From: Acidobacteriota bacterium | GTDB taxonomy: Bacteria; Acidobacteriota; Vicinamibacteria; Vicinamibacterales; UBA2999 | Assembly: GCA_016871195.1 (NCBI GenBank) | Contig: VFZN01000002.1 | Location: 1 to 64,000 of the forward strand | Direction of reading: 5' to 3' | DNA length: 64,000 nucleotides | The notes under the pieces: model-generated | Database searches by the model: none | Told to the model about the DNA's origin: nothing | What the model saw: the letters and a program-made list of their open reading frames with translations, nothing else | Made by a program: the position numbers and the translations under genes | Shown here: one piece after another, positions 53,308 through 62,012 of the stretch | Layout: each line of letters begins with the position of its first letter | How positions within the stretch are numbered: position 1 is the first letter of the stretch

Positions 53308-55089
53308 ATGACCGTCTCACGCCGATCCGTGCGCGGCCGCCGCGCCTTCCTGCAGCAAATGCCTGGCCTTGTGGCCGCCGGGGCTCTGGTGCCCTCGATG
53401 GCCGACGCGCAGGCACCGTCCGCACCGGCCGCAGGCACCGCTGCGCCGGCCGCGCAAGGCCCGGCCGCCCTGTCGACGCCGCTCACAACGGCAGACCTCA
53501 CGGCCGCGCAACGCATCGCCGGCGTCACGCTGCCAGAGGCGGAACTGACCAGGGCGCTTCCTCTCGTCTCGCGCGCACGCGGGCACATCGAGCGCATCCG
53601 GAGTGTCGAGGTCGACGCCGGTGTCGACCCGGCGTTTTCCTTTCGGCCGTCCGGCGGTCGCCCGGTCGCCGGCACCTCGGCGTTCACGATTCCGAATGTT
53701 GCCGCGCTCACACGGACGGTGGTGGCCCCCCCGCAAATCGATGCGCTGGCGTTTGCCCCGTTGACGACCCTGGCCGCCCACCTGCGGGCACGGCACGTGA
53801 CCAGTACCGACCTCACCGCCATGTATCTGCGCCGGCTGAGGCAGCACGACCCGGCGCTGCACTGTGTCGTCACCCTGACCGATGCCCTGGCGTTGACACA
53901 GGCCGCTCAGGCCGATCGGGACATCGCCGAGGGTCGCTACCGCGGACCGCTGCACGGCATTCCGTACGGCATCAAGGATCTGTTTGCGACGCGCGGCATC
54001 CGCACGACATGGGGCGCTGCGCCGTATGCGACGCATATTCCCACCGAAGATGCGACGACCGTTTCCCGTCTGGCAGCGGCCGGTGCCGTGCTTGTGGCCA
54101 AGCTCGCCACGGGCGAACTGGCGATTGGCGATCTGTGGTTCGGTGGGCAGACGCGCAACCCGTGGAATGTACGGCGCGGGTCGGGCGGCTCGTCGGCGGG
54201 GCCGGCCTCGGCTGTAGCCGCCGGGCTCGTGGGCTTTGCCATCGGCACCGAAACCGGTGGATCGATCATCGGACCATCGGCCACCTGCGGGGCAACGGGG
54301 CTGCGACCGACATACGGCCGTGTTCCGCGCACGGGCTGCATGACCCTTCGCTGGACGCTCGACAAAGTCGGCCCCATCACACGGTCGACTGACGATGCCG
54401 GGCTGGTGCTGCAGTGGCTGGTGGGACCTGACGAGCAGGATGAGACGGTGGCCCCGGGTCCGTGGGTCTGGAGCGGCAGCCGCGACCTGCGCGGGCTTCG
54501 CATCGGGATCGTACGCGGCGAGTTCGACGCACCATCTGACGATGCGTCGGCCGAGGCGCGGGCGCGATGGGAGCACACTCGCCCCGCCTTCGCGGCTGCA
54601 CTCGACGTGTATCGTACCGCCGGCGCGACGCTCGTGCCGGTGACGCTGCCGACACTGCCCGCGGCGTCGGTGTATGCGCTGCTCAATGCAGAGGCAGGCG
54701 CGATGTTCGATGAACTGCTGCGCTCGGGCCGCATCAACATGCTCGCCGATGCCGGCGAGAACGGGCGTGCCAATCAGCTGCGCGGGACGCGGTTCATTCC
54801 GGCGGTCGACTACATCCGCGCCCAGCGCGTGCGCACGCTGCTGCTTCGCGAGATGAATGCCCTGCTCGGCAGCGTCGACGTGTTCCTCGCGCCCTCGTCC
54901 AGCGACAGTGTCACCATTACGAACCTCACCGGGCATCCGGCGGCGGTGGTGCCGGCCGGACTCGTCGACGGCCTGCCCATCGGGCTGATGGTGACCGGCG
55001 GCCTGTGGCAGGAAGATGTGGTGCTGCGGGTGGCCTCGGCCTATCAGGACGCGACCGACTGGCACACGCGCACGCCTCCCCTGGAATAG
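53308..55089 (+). CDS. Tat-exported amidase (amidase signature family)
   Basis: 593 aa amidase, about 100 residues longer than typical because of its N-terminal region. A twin-arginine signal (RGRRAFLQQ then a hydrophobic stretch to about residue 33) is followed by an Ala/Pro linker and the amidase signature fold. The catalytic triad is the Lys in GIPYGIKDLF, the first Ser in the RGSGGSSAGPASAV segment and the Ser in TETGGSIIGPSA. It resembles Acidobacteriota proteins labelled amidase or Asp/Glu amidotransferase-like. The substrate is unknown; being exported, it is not GatA. ATG 53308 is set by the TATCAT box and the Tat motif. Confidence 0.9.
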   Translation: MTVSRRSVRGRRAFLQQMPGLVAAGALVPSMADAQAPSAPAAGTAAPAAQGPAALSTPLTTADLTAAQRIAGVTLPEAELTRALPLVSRARGHIERIRSVEVDAGVDPAFSFRPSGGRPVAGTSAFTIPNVAALTRTVVAPPQIDALAFAPLTTLAAHLRARHVTSTDLTAMYLRRLRQHDPALHCVVTLTDALALTQAAQADRDIAEGRYRGPLHGIPYGIKDLFATRGIRTTWGAAPYATHIPTEDATTVSRLAAAGAVLVAKLATGELAIGDLWFGGQTRNPWNVRRGSGGSSAGPASAVAAGLVGFAIGTETGGSIIGPSATCGATGLRPTYGRVPRTGCMTLRWTLDKVGPITRSTDDAGLVLQWLVGPDEQDETVAPGPWVWSGSRDLRGLRIGIVRGEFDAPSDDASAEARARWEHTRPAFAAALDVYRTAGATLVPVTLPTLPAASVYALLNAEAGAMFDELLRSGRINMLADAGENGRANQLRGTRFIPAVDYIRAQRVRTLLLREMNALLGSVDVFLAPSSSDSVTITNLTGHPAAVVPAGLVDGLPIGLMVTGGLWQEDVVLRVASAYQDATDWHTRTPPLE

Positions 55090-55095
55090 ACCTCC

Positions 55096-55746
55096 ATGAG
55101 CCAGACGCGCGAGGTCATGCGCTTTCCCGACGCTGTCCGCCGATCGGCCGAGGTGCAGCAGTGGCTCGACTCGCACAGCGGGCCTCTTGGTGATATCGCC
55201 CGTCACTGGTTCACCCGATTGCGCGAGAGCGGAGGCGATGTGTGCGAGCTGATGCATGACGGTTGCGCGACGGCCTGCATCGGCGATGGCGCGTTTGCTT
55301 ACGTCGGGGTCTACCGGGCGCATGTCTCGATCGGGTTCTTCCATGGCACCGTGCTGCCAGATCCGGAAGGCGTCCTCGAGGGTTCGGGACGGTTTATGCG
55401 GCACGTGAAGCTGACGGACGGAGACGGAGACCTGATACGACAGGCCGAGGCCCTCATCAGTGCTGCCTCCCTCGACATGCGCCGACGGCAGCATCGCGTC
55501 AGCGTGCGCATTGGGGATCTGTCATCACCGAGGTGCAGACCCTCATCGCCGAGCATCTCACCGGGATGCACGCGAATACCCCTGAGGGACACGTGCATGC
55601 CATGGCCATCGACGCCCTGCGGCATCCGTCGATCACCCTGTGGACCGCCTGGCGGGGGCCGACACTCTGCGGGTGCGGCGCCCTCAAGCAACTCGACGCG
55701 TCATCGGGTGAGATCAAGTCGATGCGCACACGCGCACTCTTCCTGA
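55096..55746 (+). CDS. DUF1801 protein, frameshifted at its C-terminal GNAT extension
   Basis: 216 aa as read. Residues 1-130 are a DUF1801 (YdhG-like) domain with AYVGVYRAHVSIGFFHG and EGSGRFMRHVKLTDGD. Residues 134-145 (RVSVRIGDLSSP) are the natural beginning of a GNAT domain. After Pro145 (codon 55528-55530) the frame turns into Arg/Pro/Ser-rich nonsense, while the GNAT sequence goes on in the -1 frame. One missing G near 55530 explains this; repaired, it would encode a 288 aa DUF1801-GNAT fusion. The gene follows the amidase by 6 nt. A sequencing error is possible. Confidence 0.7.
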   Translation: MSQTREVMRFPDAVRRSAEVQQWLDSHSGPLGDIARHWFTRLRESGGDVCELMHDGCATACIGDGAFAYVGVYRAHVSIGFFHGTVLPDPEGVLEGSGRFMRHVKLTDGDGDLIRQAEALISAASLDMRRRQHRVSVRIGDLSSPRCRPSSPSISPGCTRIPLRDTCMPWPSTPCGIRRSPCGPPGGGRHSAGAAPSSNSTRHRVRSSRCAHAHSS

Positions 55747-55961
55747 GGCAGGGCGTGGGGCAGGCCGTGCTCGACACCATCATCGGCGCGGCACATGACC
55801 GCGGATATTCGCAGCTCTTCCTCGAGACCGGCAGCGGCGAGGCGTTCGCCGCTGCCCATGCGCTCTATCTTCGGAACGGCTTCAGCTGGTGTGGCCCCTT
55901 CGGTGACTATGCGGCCACCGATTTCAACGTCTTCATGACGAAGACGATTGACGGAGCGTAG
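55533..55961 (+). pseudogene. GNAT acetyltransferase part cut off by a frameshift
   Basis: 142 codons beginning at the only start-like codon in this frame (GTG 55533). They encode most of a GNAT domain: LIAEHLTGMHANTPEGHVHA, LCGCGALKQLDASSGEIKSM, LRQGVGQAVLDTIIGAAHDR and FAAAHALYLRNGFSWCGPFG. The first strand of the fold (SVRIGDLSSP) is found just upstream in the other frame, so the piece is incomplete without the shift. No ribosome-binding site precedes the GTG. Confidence 0.65.
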
Positions 55962-55992
55962 CCAGAGCGGCTCGGGGCTCGGCGGGCGCCGA

Positions 55993-56586
55993 TCAATCCA
56001 TCACGACCACGGTGCGGTTCGACCGCTGATCGCGCACCATGCCTGCCTCGAGACGCTTGGCGTAGTAGACCTTCGAGTGGGTGTTGTCCGCGGCATGGGC
56101 TTCGAACTTGAACACGTCAAAGTGCAGCTGCGCCAGTGCCGCGCGCATGTCGTGGAAGCGGTTCTTGGTCTTGGCCAGCATCACGCCACAGCCGAGGGCC
56201 GAGGCCCACAACTCGGCCTCTTCGCTGAGCGCTCGGAAGTGGCCCTGGCCGCGCCAGTCGCGCCGCGTGCCGCCGATCCATGAGTAGGCCACGCGCTGCC
56301 CGGCAAAGTCGACATGGTCGCGCACCCGTGCGACCAGATCGCACAGCTTGGGCTCGCGTTCGTCTGCGCGGAGCTCGTGCACCACCTTATAGGCCACCGG
56401 CACGAGCGAGCCAGGTTCGTCAGGCATGGGGGCTTCGACCATCAGAATCAGCGACGGTCGATCGGACAGGCGGGTCAGGATGTCGGCGGCCGTCTTGCGA
56501 CGGCCGAATTCGCCAAAGTGCTCTTCGATGAACTGAATCTCGAGCGCTCCGCTCTCGAGGGGATACTGCTTGATCAGCGTGGTCAC
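55993..56586 (-). CDS. GNAT-like acetyltransferase downstream of fhs
   Basis: 197 aa protein with a likely GNAT fold: YSWIGGTRRDWRGQGHFRAL for the acetyl-CoA loop and LGCGVMLAKTKNRFHDM and SKVYYAKRLE after it. The N-terminal half (IEEHFGEFGRRKTAADIL, SLVPVAYKVVHEL) is less conserved. The start GTG 56586 has GAGG 6 nt upstream and lies 19 nt after the fhs stop, so the two form an operon. The substrate is unknown, and no folate-linked function can be claimed. Confidence 0.7.
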   Translation of the reverse strand: MTTLIKQYPLESGALEIQFIEEHFGEFGRRKTAADILTRLSDRPSLILMVEAPMPDEPGSLVPVAYKVVHELRADEREPKLCDLVARVRDHVDFAGQRVAYSWIGGTRRDWRGQGHFRALSEEAELWASALGCGVMLAKTKNRFHDMRAALAQLHFDVFKFEAHAADNTHSKVYYAKRLEAGMVRDQRSNRTVVVMD

Positions 56587-56605
56587 GGCGTACCTCAGGA
56601 GTGCC

Positions 56606-58219
56606 TCAGTAGTCCATGCCCAGAATCGTGCCAGCGTCATCCACGTCGAGGGCATGCGCCTGCGGTACCTTGCCCAGTCCGGGCATCAGCATCATGCTGC
56701 CGGCAATGGCCACGACAAACCCGGCGCCGGCCGACAGGCTGACGTCACTGATCGTGAGCGTCCAGTCATCGGGTGCCCCCATCCGGGTGGCGTCATCCGT
56801 GAACGAGTATTGCGTCTTGGCGATGCACACCGGCAGCCGATCATAGCCAAGCGCAGCCAACCGCTGCAGGCGGGCGCGGGCCCCCGGCTTGAACGCCACC
56901 GCCTTCGCGCCGTAGACCTGACGCGCCACGCCTTCGATCTTCTGCACCAGCGGCACGTCTGGGGCATAGAGTGGCCTGACCTGCGTCACATTTGCCGCGG
57001 CAGCGGCCGCCACGACGCGATCGGCCAGGTCGGTCATGCCAGCCCCGCCCTTGAGATAGCCCTCCGAGAGTGCGGCCTCGACCCCGCGCGCCCGACAATG
57101 CGCCAGCACCGCCTCAAGGTCGTCAGCCGCATCCCCGGCAAATCGGTTGAGGGCCACCACCGCAGGCACGCCCCACCGCTGCAGATTGTCGAGGTGTCGA
57201 TTGAGGTTGGGATAACCCGCCGCGACTGGACCATCAGCGGCACCGCCCTGTGCACGCAGCGCCTTCAGGGTCACGATGACCACGGCCACCGAGGGCACAT
57301 GTCCGCACATGGGCATCACCAGATCAAAGAACTTTTCGGCCCCGAGGTCAGCGGCAAACCCGGTCTCGTTCACGACGTAATCGGCCAGGTGCAGGCCGAG
57401 CCGCTGCGCGAGGACGCTGCTAGTGCCGTGCGCGATGTTCGCAAAGGGTCCGCCATGCACGATGGCCGGCACGCCTTCGCCGGTCTGCACCAGATTCGGC
57501 ATGAGTGCATCGTTCAGCAGCACCATCATCGGCCCGACGGCCTTGAGGTCTGCGGCGGTCACCGGCTGCCCGTCGGTGTTGAAGCCCACGACGATGGCCC
57601 CCAGCCGCCGCCGCAGGTCGGCGCGGCTCTCGGCCAGCGACAGAATCGCCATGATCTCCGAGGCCGCCGTGATCACAAATCCGGTCTCGCGCGTCGGTCC
57701 GCCCTCGCGTCCGCCCAGGCCCGTCACGATGCGGCGCAGGGCGCGGTCGTTCATGTCGAGGGCGCGCGGCCAGGTGATGTCGAGGGGGTTGATCCGCAGC
57801 GCATTGCCAAAGTGCAGATGCGTGTCGAGCAGCGCCGCCAGCAGATTGTGCGCCGCGGTGATGGCGTGAAAGTCACCGTTGAAGTGCAGGTTGATCTTGT
57901 CGACCGGCACGAGTGTGGCGCGTCCCCCGCCGGTGGCCCCTCCCTTCTGCCCGAAGACCGGTCCCAGCGACGGCTCGCGCAGCGCGGCGACGGCCCGGTG
58001 GCCCCGCATGACCAGCCCCTGCGTGAGGCCGATGGTGTTGACCGTCTTGCCCTCGCCACTTGTCGTCGGTGTCATGGCCGTGACCAGCACGAGGCGACCG
58101 CGACGGATGGGAAAACGCTCGAGTGTCTCGAGGCGAATTTTGGCGGTGTATCGCCCGTACGGCTCGATCAGGTCGTCTGGCAGGTCGAGGGTGCGGGCGA
58201 TGTCGGCGATGGGCTTCAT
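56606..58219 (-). CDS. fhs: Formate-tetrahydrofolate ligase Fhs
   Basis: 537 aa enzyme that forms 10-formyl-THF from formate and ATP. The nucleotide loop is AMTPTTSGEGKTVNTIGLTQ, followed by REPSLGPVFGQKGGATGGG, VDKINLHFNGDFHAITAAHN, ITAASEIMAILSLA and HGGPFANIAHGTSS. It is close to full length (typical 550-560 aa). ATG 58219 lies 8 nt after a TAGAAT box. It feeds one-carbon units into purine and methionine synthesis. Confidence 0.95.
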   Translation of the reverse strand: MKPIADIARTLDLPDDLIEPYGRYTAKIRLETLERFPIRRGRLVLVTAMTPTTSGEGKTVNTIGLTQGLVMRGHRAVAALREPSLGPVFGQKGGATGGGRATLVPVDKINLHFNGDFHAITAAHNLLAALLDTHLHFGNALRINPLDITWPRALDMNDRALRRIVTGLGGREGGPTRETGFVITAASEIMAILSLAESRADLRRRLGAIVVGFNTDGQPVTAADLKAVGPMMVLLNDALMPNLVQTGEGVPAIVHGGPFANIAHGTSSVLAQRLGLHLADYVVNETGFAADLGAEKFFDLVMPMCGHVPSVAVVIVTLKALRAQGGAADGPVAAGYPNLNRHLDNLQRWGVPAVVALNRFAGDAADDLEAVLAHCRARGVEAALSEGYLKGGAGMTDLADRVVAAAAAANVTQVRPLYAPDVPLVQKIEGVARQVYGAKAVAFKPGARARLQRLAALGYDRLPVCIAKTQYSFTDDATRMGAPDDWTLTISDVSLSAGAGFVVAIAGSMMLMPGLGKVPQAHALDVDDAGTILGMDY

Positions 58220-58227
58220 CAGGCCTG

Positions 58228-58233
58228 ATTCTA
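58228..58233 (-). promoter_or_regulatory. Candidate -10 box (TAGAAT) for fhs
   Basis: TAGAAT on the minus strand, 8 nt, then ATG 58219. Consistent with a leaderless or nearly leaderless mRNA. Confidence 0.5.
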
Positions 58234-58272
58234 TGCGACGGGGGCGGGGGTCCGAGCGTCCTACCGGGTATC

Positions 58273-58764
58273 ATGCCGCGCACCTACCAGCTCAGGACGC
58301 GCCTCTTTGTGGCGCGCGACCTCGAGACGACCTTTGCCTTCTTTGCCGACGCCGGCAACCTGCAGCGGCTGACCCCCGCCTTCCTCAACTTCCGCATCCT
58401 GACGCCGCAGCCGATTCCGATGCGCAAGGGCGCGCTCATCGACTACCGCATCCGGATTCACGGCATTCCGGTGTGGTGGAAGACGGAAATCGCCGCATGG
58501 AATCCGCCGCACATGTTCGTCGACCAGCAGCTGCGCGGTCCCTACTGGCTGTGGCACCACACGCACACCTTTACACCCGTCGACGGTGGCACGATGGTGG
58601 AAGATACGGTGCGCTACCGCCCGATCGGGGGCGCGCTGATGCACGACCTGTTCGTCAAGCGCGACCTCGAGCGCATCTTCCTCTATCGGCAGGAAGAGAT
58701 CCTGCGCGTGTTCGACGTGACGGCGCGCGACCCCATCACCGTCGAGTTCAGCCACGAGGGCTAG
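58273..58764 (+). CDS. SRPBCC (START-like) family protein
   Basis: 163 aa single-domain protein of the polyketide cyclase/dehydrase type. Characteristic strands are YQLRTRLFVARDLETTFAFF, NLQRLTPAFLNFRIL, WPP-like NPPHMFVDQQLRGPYWLW and DTVRYRPIGG, ending in a long C-terminal helix (DLFVKRDLERIFLYRQEEIL). It should bind a hydrophobic ligand. ATG 58273 begins the fold. Its stop codon overlaps the convergent cupin stop by 4 nt. Confidence 0.82.
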   Translation: MPRTYQLRTRLFVARDLETTFAFFADAGNLQRLTPAFLNFRILTPQPIPMRKGALIDYRIRIHGIPVWWKTEIAAWNPPHMFVDQQLRGPYWLWHHTHTFTPVDGGTMVEDTVRYRPIGGALMHDLFVKRDLERIFLYRQEEILRVFDVTARDPITVEFSHEG

Positions 58765-59228
58765 CGTTCAGGCGTTCTGCCGGGCGCCAGGGCCGCGGCG
58801 AGCGCGACGCCGAGCGCGGCATCCTGCCCGGCGGCCTGTGCCTTCCCGAACACTTCCACGATGGTGGCGGTCTGGTCGCCAAGGTTGGTAAAGGTGTGCA
58901 TCACGCCACCCTTCAGCGCCAGCACCTCGCCGGGGCTCACCTCGCGCGGGGCCTCGCCCTCGACGGTCAGCCGCAATCTGCCGGTGAGCAGCACGAACAC
59001 ATGGAATGTAGCATCCGGGTGGTTGTGCATCCGGCGTGTCGCGCCGGGCTCGGCATAATCGCGCAGCACCCGGTATGGCGGCTCGTTGAGCACCTGCCCC
59101 GAGAAGAGGCCCGGATCGCCGGCCACGGGCCGCGTGATGCTGCGATCGCCGACGGCCTGGGCATGAGCCACCGAGGTCAGGGCTGCCAGCACGAACATGA
59201 GTGAAAGCGAACGGCGAAGGGTGCGCAT
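58761..59228 (-). CDS. Secreted single-domain cupin
   Basis: 155 aa exported protein. A signal peptide (LSLMFVLAALTSVAHAQ) leads to one cupin barrel with MHNHPDATFHVFVLLTGRLR (His and Glu-like metal positions), VSPGEVLALKGGVMHTFTNL. ATG 59228 follows a TACACT box by 7 nt. It is divergent from a two-cupin secreted protein at 59287. Function unknown. Confidence 0.8.
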   Translation of the reverse strand: MRTLRRSLSLMFVLAALTSVAHAQAVGDRSITRPVAGDPGLFSGQVLNEPPYRVLRDYAEPGATRRMHNHPDATFHVFVLLTGRLRLTVEGEAPREVSPGEVLALKGGVMHTFTNLGDQTATIVEVFGKAQAAGQDAALGVALAAALAPGRTPER

Positions 59229-59235
59229 GCGCGCG

Positions 59236-59241
59236 AGTGTA
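59236..59241 (-). promoter_or_regulatory. Candidate -10 box (TACACT) for the leaderless single-domain cupin mRNA
   Basis: TACACT on the minus strand, 7 nt, then ATG 59228. Confidence 0.55.
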
Positions 59242-59273
59242 GCGCAGAGGTGCCGGCCGGTGTCAGGCGGGCG

Positions 59274-59279
59274 TATGAT
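59274..59279 (+). promoter_or_regulatory. Candidate -10 box (TATGAT) for the leaderless double-cupin mRNA
   Basis: TATGAT, 7 nt, then ATG 59287. The box itself contains in-frame ATG codons at 59275 and 59278, so a start there would put the promoter inside the gene; this decides the start in favour of 59287. Confidence 0.6.
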
Positions 59280-59286
59280 GCGCGGC

Positions 59287-60258
59287 ATGCGCCTGCTGCC
59301 TGCCCTTGCCCTGCTCGTTGTGGCCGTCGATGCCTCCGGCCAGTCGCCTGCCCCCTCAGCCCCGGCGGCCCCTCGTCCGGTGCCCACGGCCGTCTGGGCC
59401 AGCAAGCCCACGACGCTGCCGCCCTATCCGCAGGGCATCAGGCCCTGGGTGACGCTGGCTGACGTGAAGGCCCGGCACGCCGGACAGCAGAACTGGACTG
59501 ACGCGCTCTTCAATGACGGTCGCCTGATGGCCGAGTATGTGTCGGCGGCACCCGGCACGCGGCAGACGGCGCGCTTCCATCCAGACACGCGCGAGTGGTT
59601 CGCGGTGGTCGAGGGGGAAGTACGCGTCGATATCGAGGGGCAGCCGTCGATCACTGCGACCGGGGGTTCGCTCGTCAACATTCCCCGGCAGACGGTCTAC
59701 ACCGTGGAGACCCTCGGCACCCGCCCCAGCCTGCGCTTCGTGCTCAACGTGGCCAACGCGAAGACGTTTTTCGTGGCCGAGTCATCTGCGCCGCCCGCGC
59801 AGGCACCGCCGCCGGGTGCCGCCTGGATGGCCACGACCATCAACCGGAATCCCGGGCGCTATGACGAGTTCAACCAGCCGCATGTCAACATCCACGAGCA
59901 GGTCGCGCGCAACCCGTTGTATACCGGCGGGCGCTTCGTGCGCGACGACAAGAGCGAGATGCTGATCATCGGCGGCTACGAGCGGAACATGCCGCCGCTC
60001 GACCCGAATGATCGCGGGCACTTCCACGCCGAGAGTGCCGAGGCCTGGCTCGTGTTCGCCGGCCAGATTCGTTATGCCTTCGAAGGTCAGCCGCCATTCA
60101 TCGCCAGTGCGGGCGACGTCGTGTATGTGCCGTCCAACACCTGGCACGCCACCCGGTTCATCGGCGAACCGTGGTCGTGCCGGCTCTCGATCACCGAATA
60201 CGTCGGCAATACCCTCGTGCTCGAACCGCGGGCCACGCCGCGTCCGCCGGGAAGGTAA
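59287..60258 (+). CDS. Secreted double-cupin protein
   Basis: 323 aa protein with a signal peptide (LLPALALLVVAVDASGQS) and two cupin barrels. The first runs from about residue 70 (FHPDTREWFAVVEGEVRVDI, GGSLVNIPRQTVYTV) and the second from about residue 210 (RGHFHAESAEAWLVFAGQIR, AGDVVYVPSNTWHATRF) with metal-binding His and Glu. It is paired head-to-head with a single-domain cupin. Substrate unknown; secreted dioxygenase or sugar-binding roles are both possible. Confidence 0.78.
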   Translation: MRLLPALALLVVAVDASGQSPAPSAPAAPRPVPTAVWASKPTTLPPYPQGIRPWVTLADVKARHAGQQNWTDALFNDGRLMAEYVSAAPGTRQTARFHPDTREWFAVVEGEVRVDIEGQPSITATGGSLVNIPRQTVYTVETLGTRPSLRFVLNVANAKTFFVAESSAPPAQAPPPGAAWMATTINRNPGRYDEFNQPHVNIHEQVARNPLYTGGRFVRDDKSEMLIIGGYERNMPPLDPNDRGHFHAESAEAWLVFAGQIRYAFEGQPPFIASAGDVVYVPSNTWHATRFIGEPWSCRLSITEYVGNTLVLEPRATPRPPGR

Positions 60259-60340
60259 CGACGGACAGACAGGCGCGCCCACAGCCGATCGTCCTGTAAT
60301 CGGCACGCCCCCGCGCGCGCGTGAATGCAGAGGGGGGACG

Positions 60341-60346
60341 TATAAT
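60341..60346 (+). promoter_or_regulatory. Candidate -10 box (TATAAT) for pntAB
   Basis: Perfect TATAAT, 10 nt before the pntA ATG at 60357, so the leader would be about 3 nt. No ribosome-binding site is present. Confidence 0.55.
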
Positions 60347-60356
60347 TCCGCCCATC

Positions 60357-61973
60357 ATGCTTCTGGCCATTCCGAAGGAGTGCCGCGCCGGCGAACGTCG
60401 CGTGGCCGCCAGCCCCGAGAACGTCGCGCGTCTCGTCAACATGGGCTTTGCCGTCACGGTGGAATCAGGCGCAGGCTTCGCCGCCTCGTTCAGTGACGAT
60501 GCCTACAGGGCCGCCGGGGCGGGCATCGAGGCCGACACCCGCGCGCTATGGACGGCCGGCGACATCGTACTCAAGGTGCAGCCCCCAGACACGCATCCGG
60601 CGCTCGGCATGCATGAAGCCGACCTGCTCCGCCAGGGCGGCACGATGATCAGCCTCCTCTATCCGGGGCGCAATACCGACCTGGTGCAGCGGCTGCAGGC
60701 CCGCAAGGCCACCGTGTTCGCGATGGACGCGGTGCCCCGCATCACCCGCGCCCAGAAGCTTGACGCGCTGTCGTCGATGGCCAACATCGCCGGCTACCGC
60801 GCCATCGTCGAAGCCGCCACGTGCTATGGCCGCTTTTTCACCGGCCAGATGACCGCGGCCGGCAAGGTGCCGCCTGCCAAGGTGCTGGTCATCGGCGCCG
60901 GTGTGGCCGGGCTTGCCGCCATCGGGACCGCGCGCGGGCTTGGCGCGATTGTCCGAGCGTTCGATACACGCCCGGCCGTCAAGGAGCAGGTGCAGAGTAT
61001 GGGCGCCGAGTTCATCGAACTCGACGTGCAGGAGGATGGCGACGGTGGCGGCGGCTATGCGAAAGAGATGAGCCCTGCGTTCATCGCAGCCGAGATCGCG
61101 ATGTTCGCTGCACAGGCACGCGACGTTGACATCATCATCACGACGGCCCTCATTCCCAACAAGCCCGCGCCGGTGCTCATCACCGACGAGATGGTCGCCA
61201 GCATGCGGCCCGGCTCGGTCATCGTCGACCTGGCGGCAGAGACCGGTGGCAACTGCGCCCTCACCGTGCCCGGGCAGGCCGTCGTGCGCCACGGCGTACA
61301 CATCGTCGGCTACACCGACCTGCCGAGTCGCATGGCCCCGACGGCCAGCACGCTCTACGGCAACAACCTCGCCCACCTGCTGTCGGACATGGGCGGCGGC
61401 ACCGGCTTCCACATCAACCTCGAGGACGAAGTGGTGCGCGGAGCGATTGTGCTGCACGAGGGCACGTTGCTATGGCCCGCACCGACGCGTGAACCGTCAC
61501 CCGCGCCTGCGGCAAAGGCCCCGGCCGCACCCGCGCAGGCCCCCGCCCCCGCGGCACCCGCCACGAAACCCGCAACGCCAAAGGCCAAGAGCGGACACGG
61601 ACACGGCGCCGCGAGCGACGTCCCTCCGGGATCGGGCAGCCTCATCGCCGTCGGCGTGGGTGCGCTGGCGTTTGCCGGCATTGGCCTAGTGGCACCGCCG
61701 TCGTTCCTCGCGCACCTCACGGTGTTTGCGCTGGCCTGCGTGGTGGGCTGGCAGGTGGTCTGGAATGTGACCCCGGCCCTGCACACGCCGCTCATGAGCG
61801 TGACCAATGCCATCAGCGGCATCATTGTCATCGGTGGCCTGCTGCAGGTGAGCGGCCCGATCTCCGACCCGGCCGTCGTGCTGGGCGGCCTGGCCATCCT
61901 GCTGGCCACCATCAACATCGCCGGGGGCTTTCTGGTCACCCAGCGCATGCTGAAGATGTTCAGTCGCGACTAG
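60357..61973 (+). CDS. pntA: NAD(P) transhydrogenase subunit alpha PntA
   Basis: 538 aa. It holds the NAD-binding domain I ([59 protein letters not shown]) and, after an Ala/Pro linker of about 45 residues rich in His and Gly at its end, the membrane part with four helices. It is thus the fused alpha1-alpha2 form, as in E. coli. With PntB it makes NADPH using the proton gradient. ATG 60357 is chosen from family alignment; ATG 60321 lies before the promoter box. Confidence 0.95.
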   Translation: MLLAIPKECRAGERRVAASPENVARLVNMGFAVTVESGAGFAASFSDDAYRAAGAGIEADTRALWTAGDIVLKVQPPDTHPALGMHEADLLRQGGTMISLLYPGRNTDLVQRLQARKATVFAMDAVPRITRAQKLDALSSMANIAGYRAIVEAATCYGRFFTGQMTAAGKVPPAKVLVIGAGVAGLAAIGTARGLGAIVRAFDTRPAVKEQVQSMGAEFIELDVQEDGDGGGGYAKEMSPAFIAAEIAMFAAQARDVDIIITTALIPNKPAPVLITDEMVASMRPGSVIVDLAAETGGNCALTVPGQAVVRHGVHIVGYTDLPSRMAPTASTLYGNNLAHLLSDMGGGTGFHINLEDEVVRGAIVLHEGTLLWPAPTREPSPAPAAKAPAAPAQAPAPAAPATKPATPKAKSGHGHGAASDVPPGSGSLIAVGVGALAFAGIGLVAPPSFLAHLTVFALACVVGWQVVWNVTPALHTPLMSVTNAISGIIVIGGLLQVSGPISDPAVVLGGLAILLATINIAGGFLVTQRMLKMFSRD

Positions 61974-62012
61974 GCGCGCGGTCACACACCGTCGAACACT
62001 TCGGGGAATCTC

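Noticed and set aside
55520-55540. Programmed -1 ribosomal frameshift between DUF1801 and GNAT
   Set aside because: No X-XXY-YYZ slippery sequence or strong downstream pseudoknot is evident; a single-base deletion is simpler.
56570-58228. Open frame of 552 codons on the plus strand antisense to fhs
   Set aside because: Covers the whole length of a clear fhs gene and shows no domain; the long frame is explained by codon bias.
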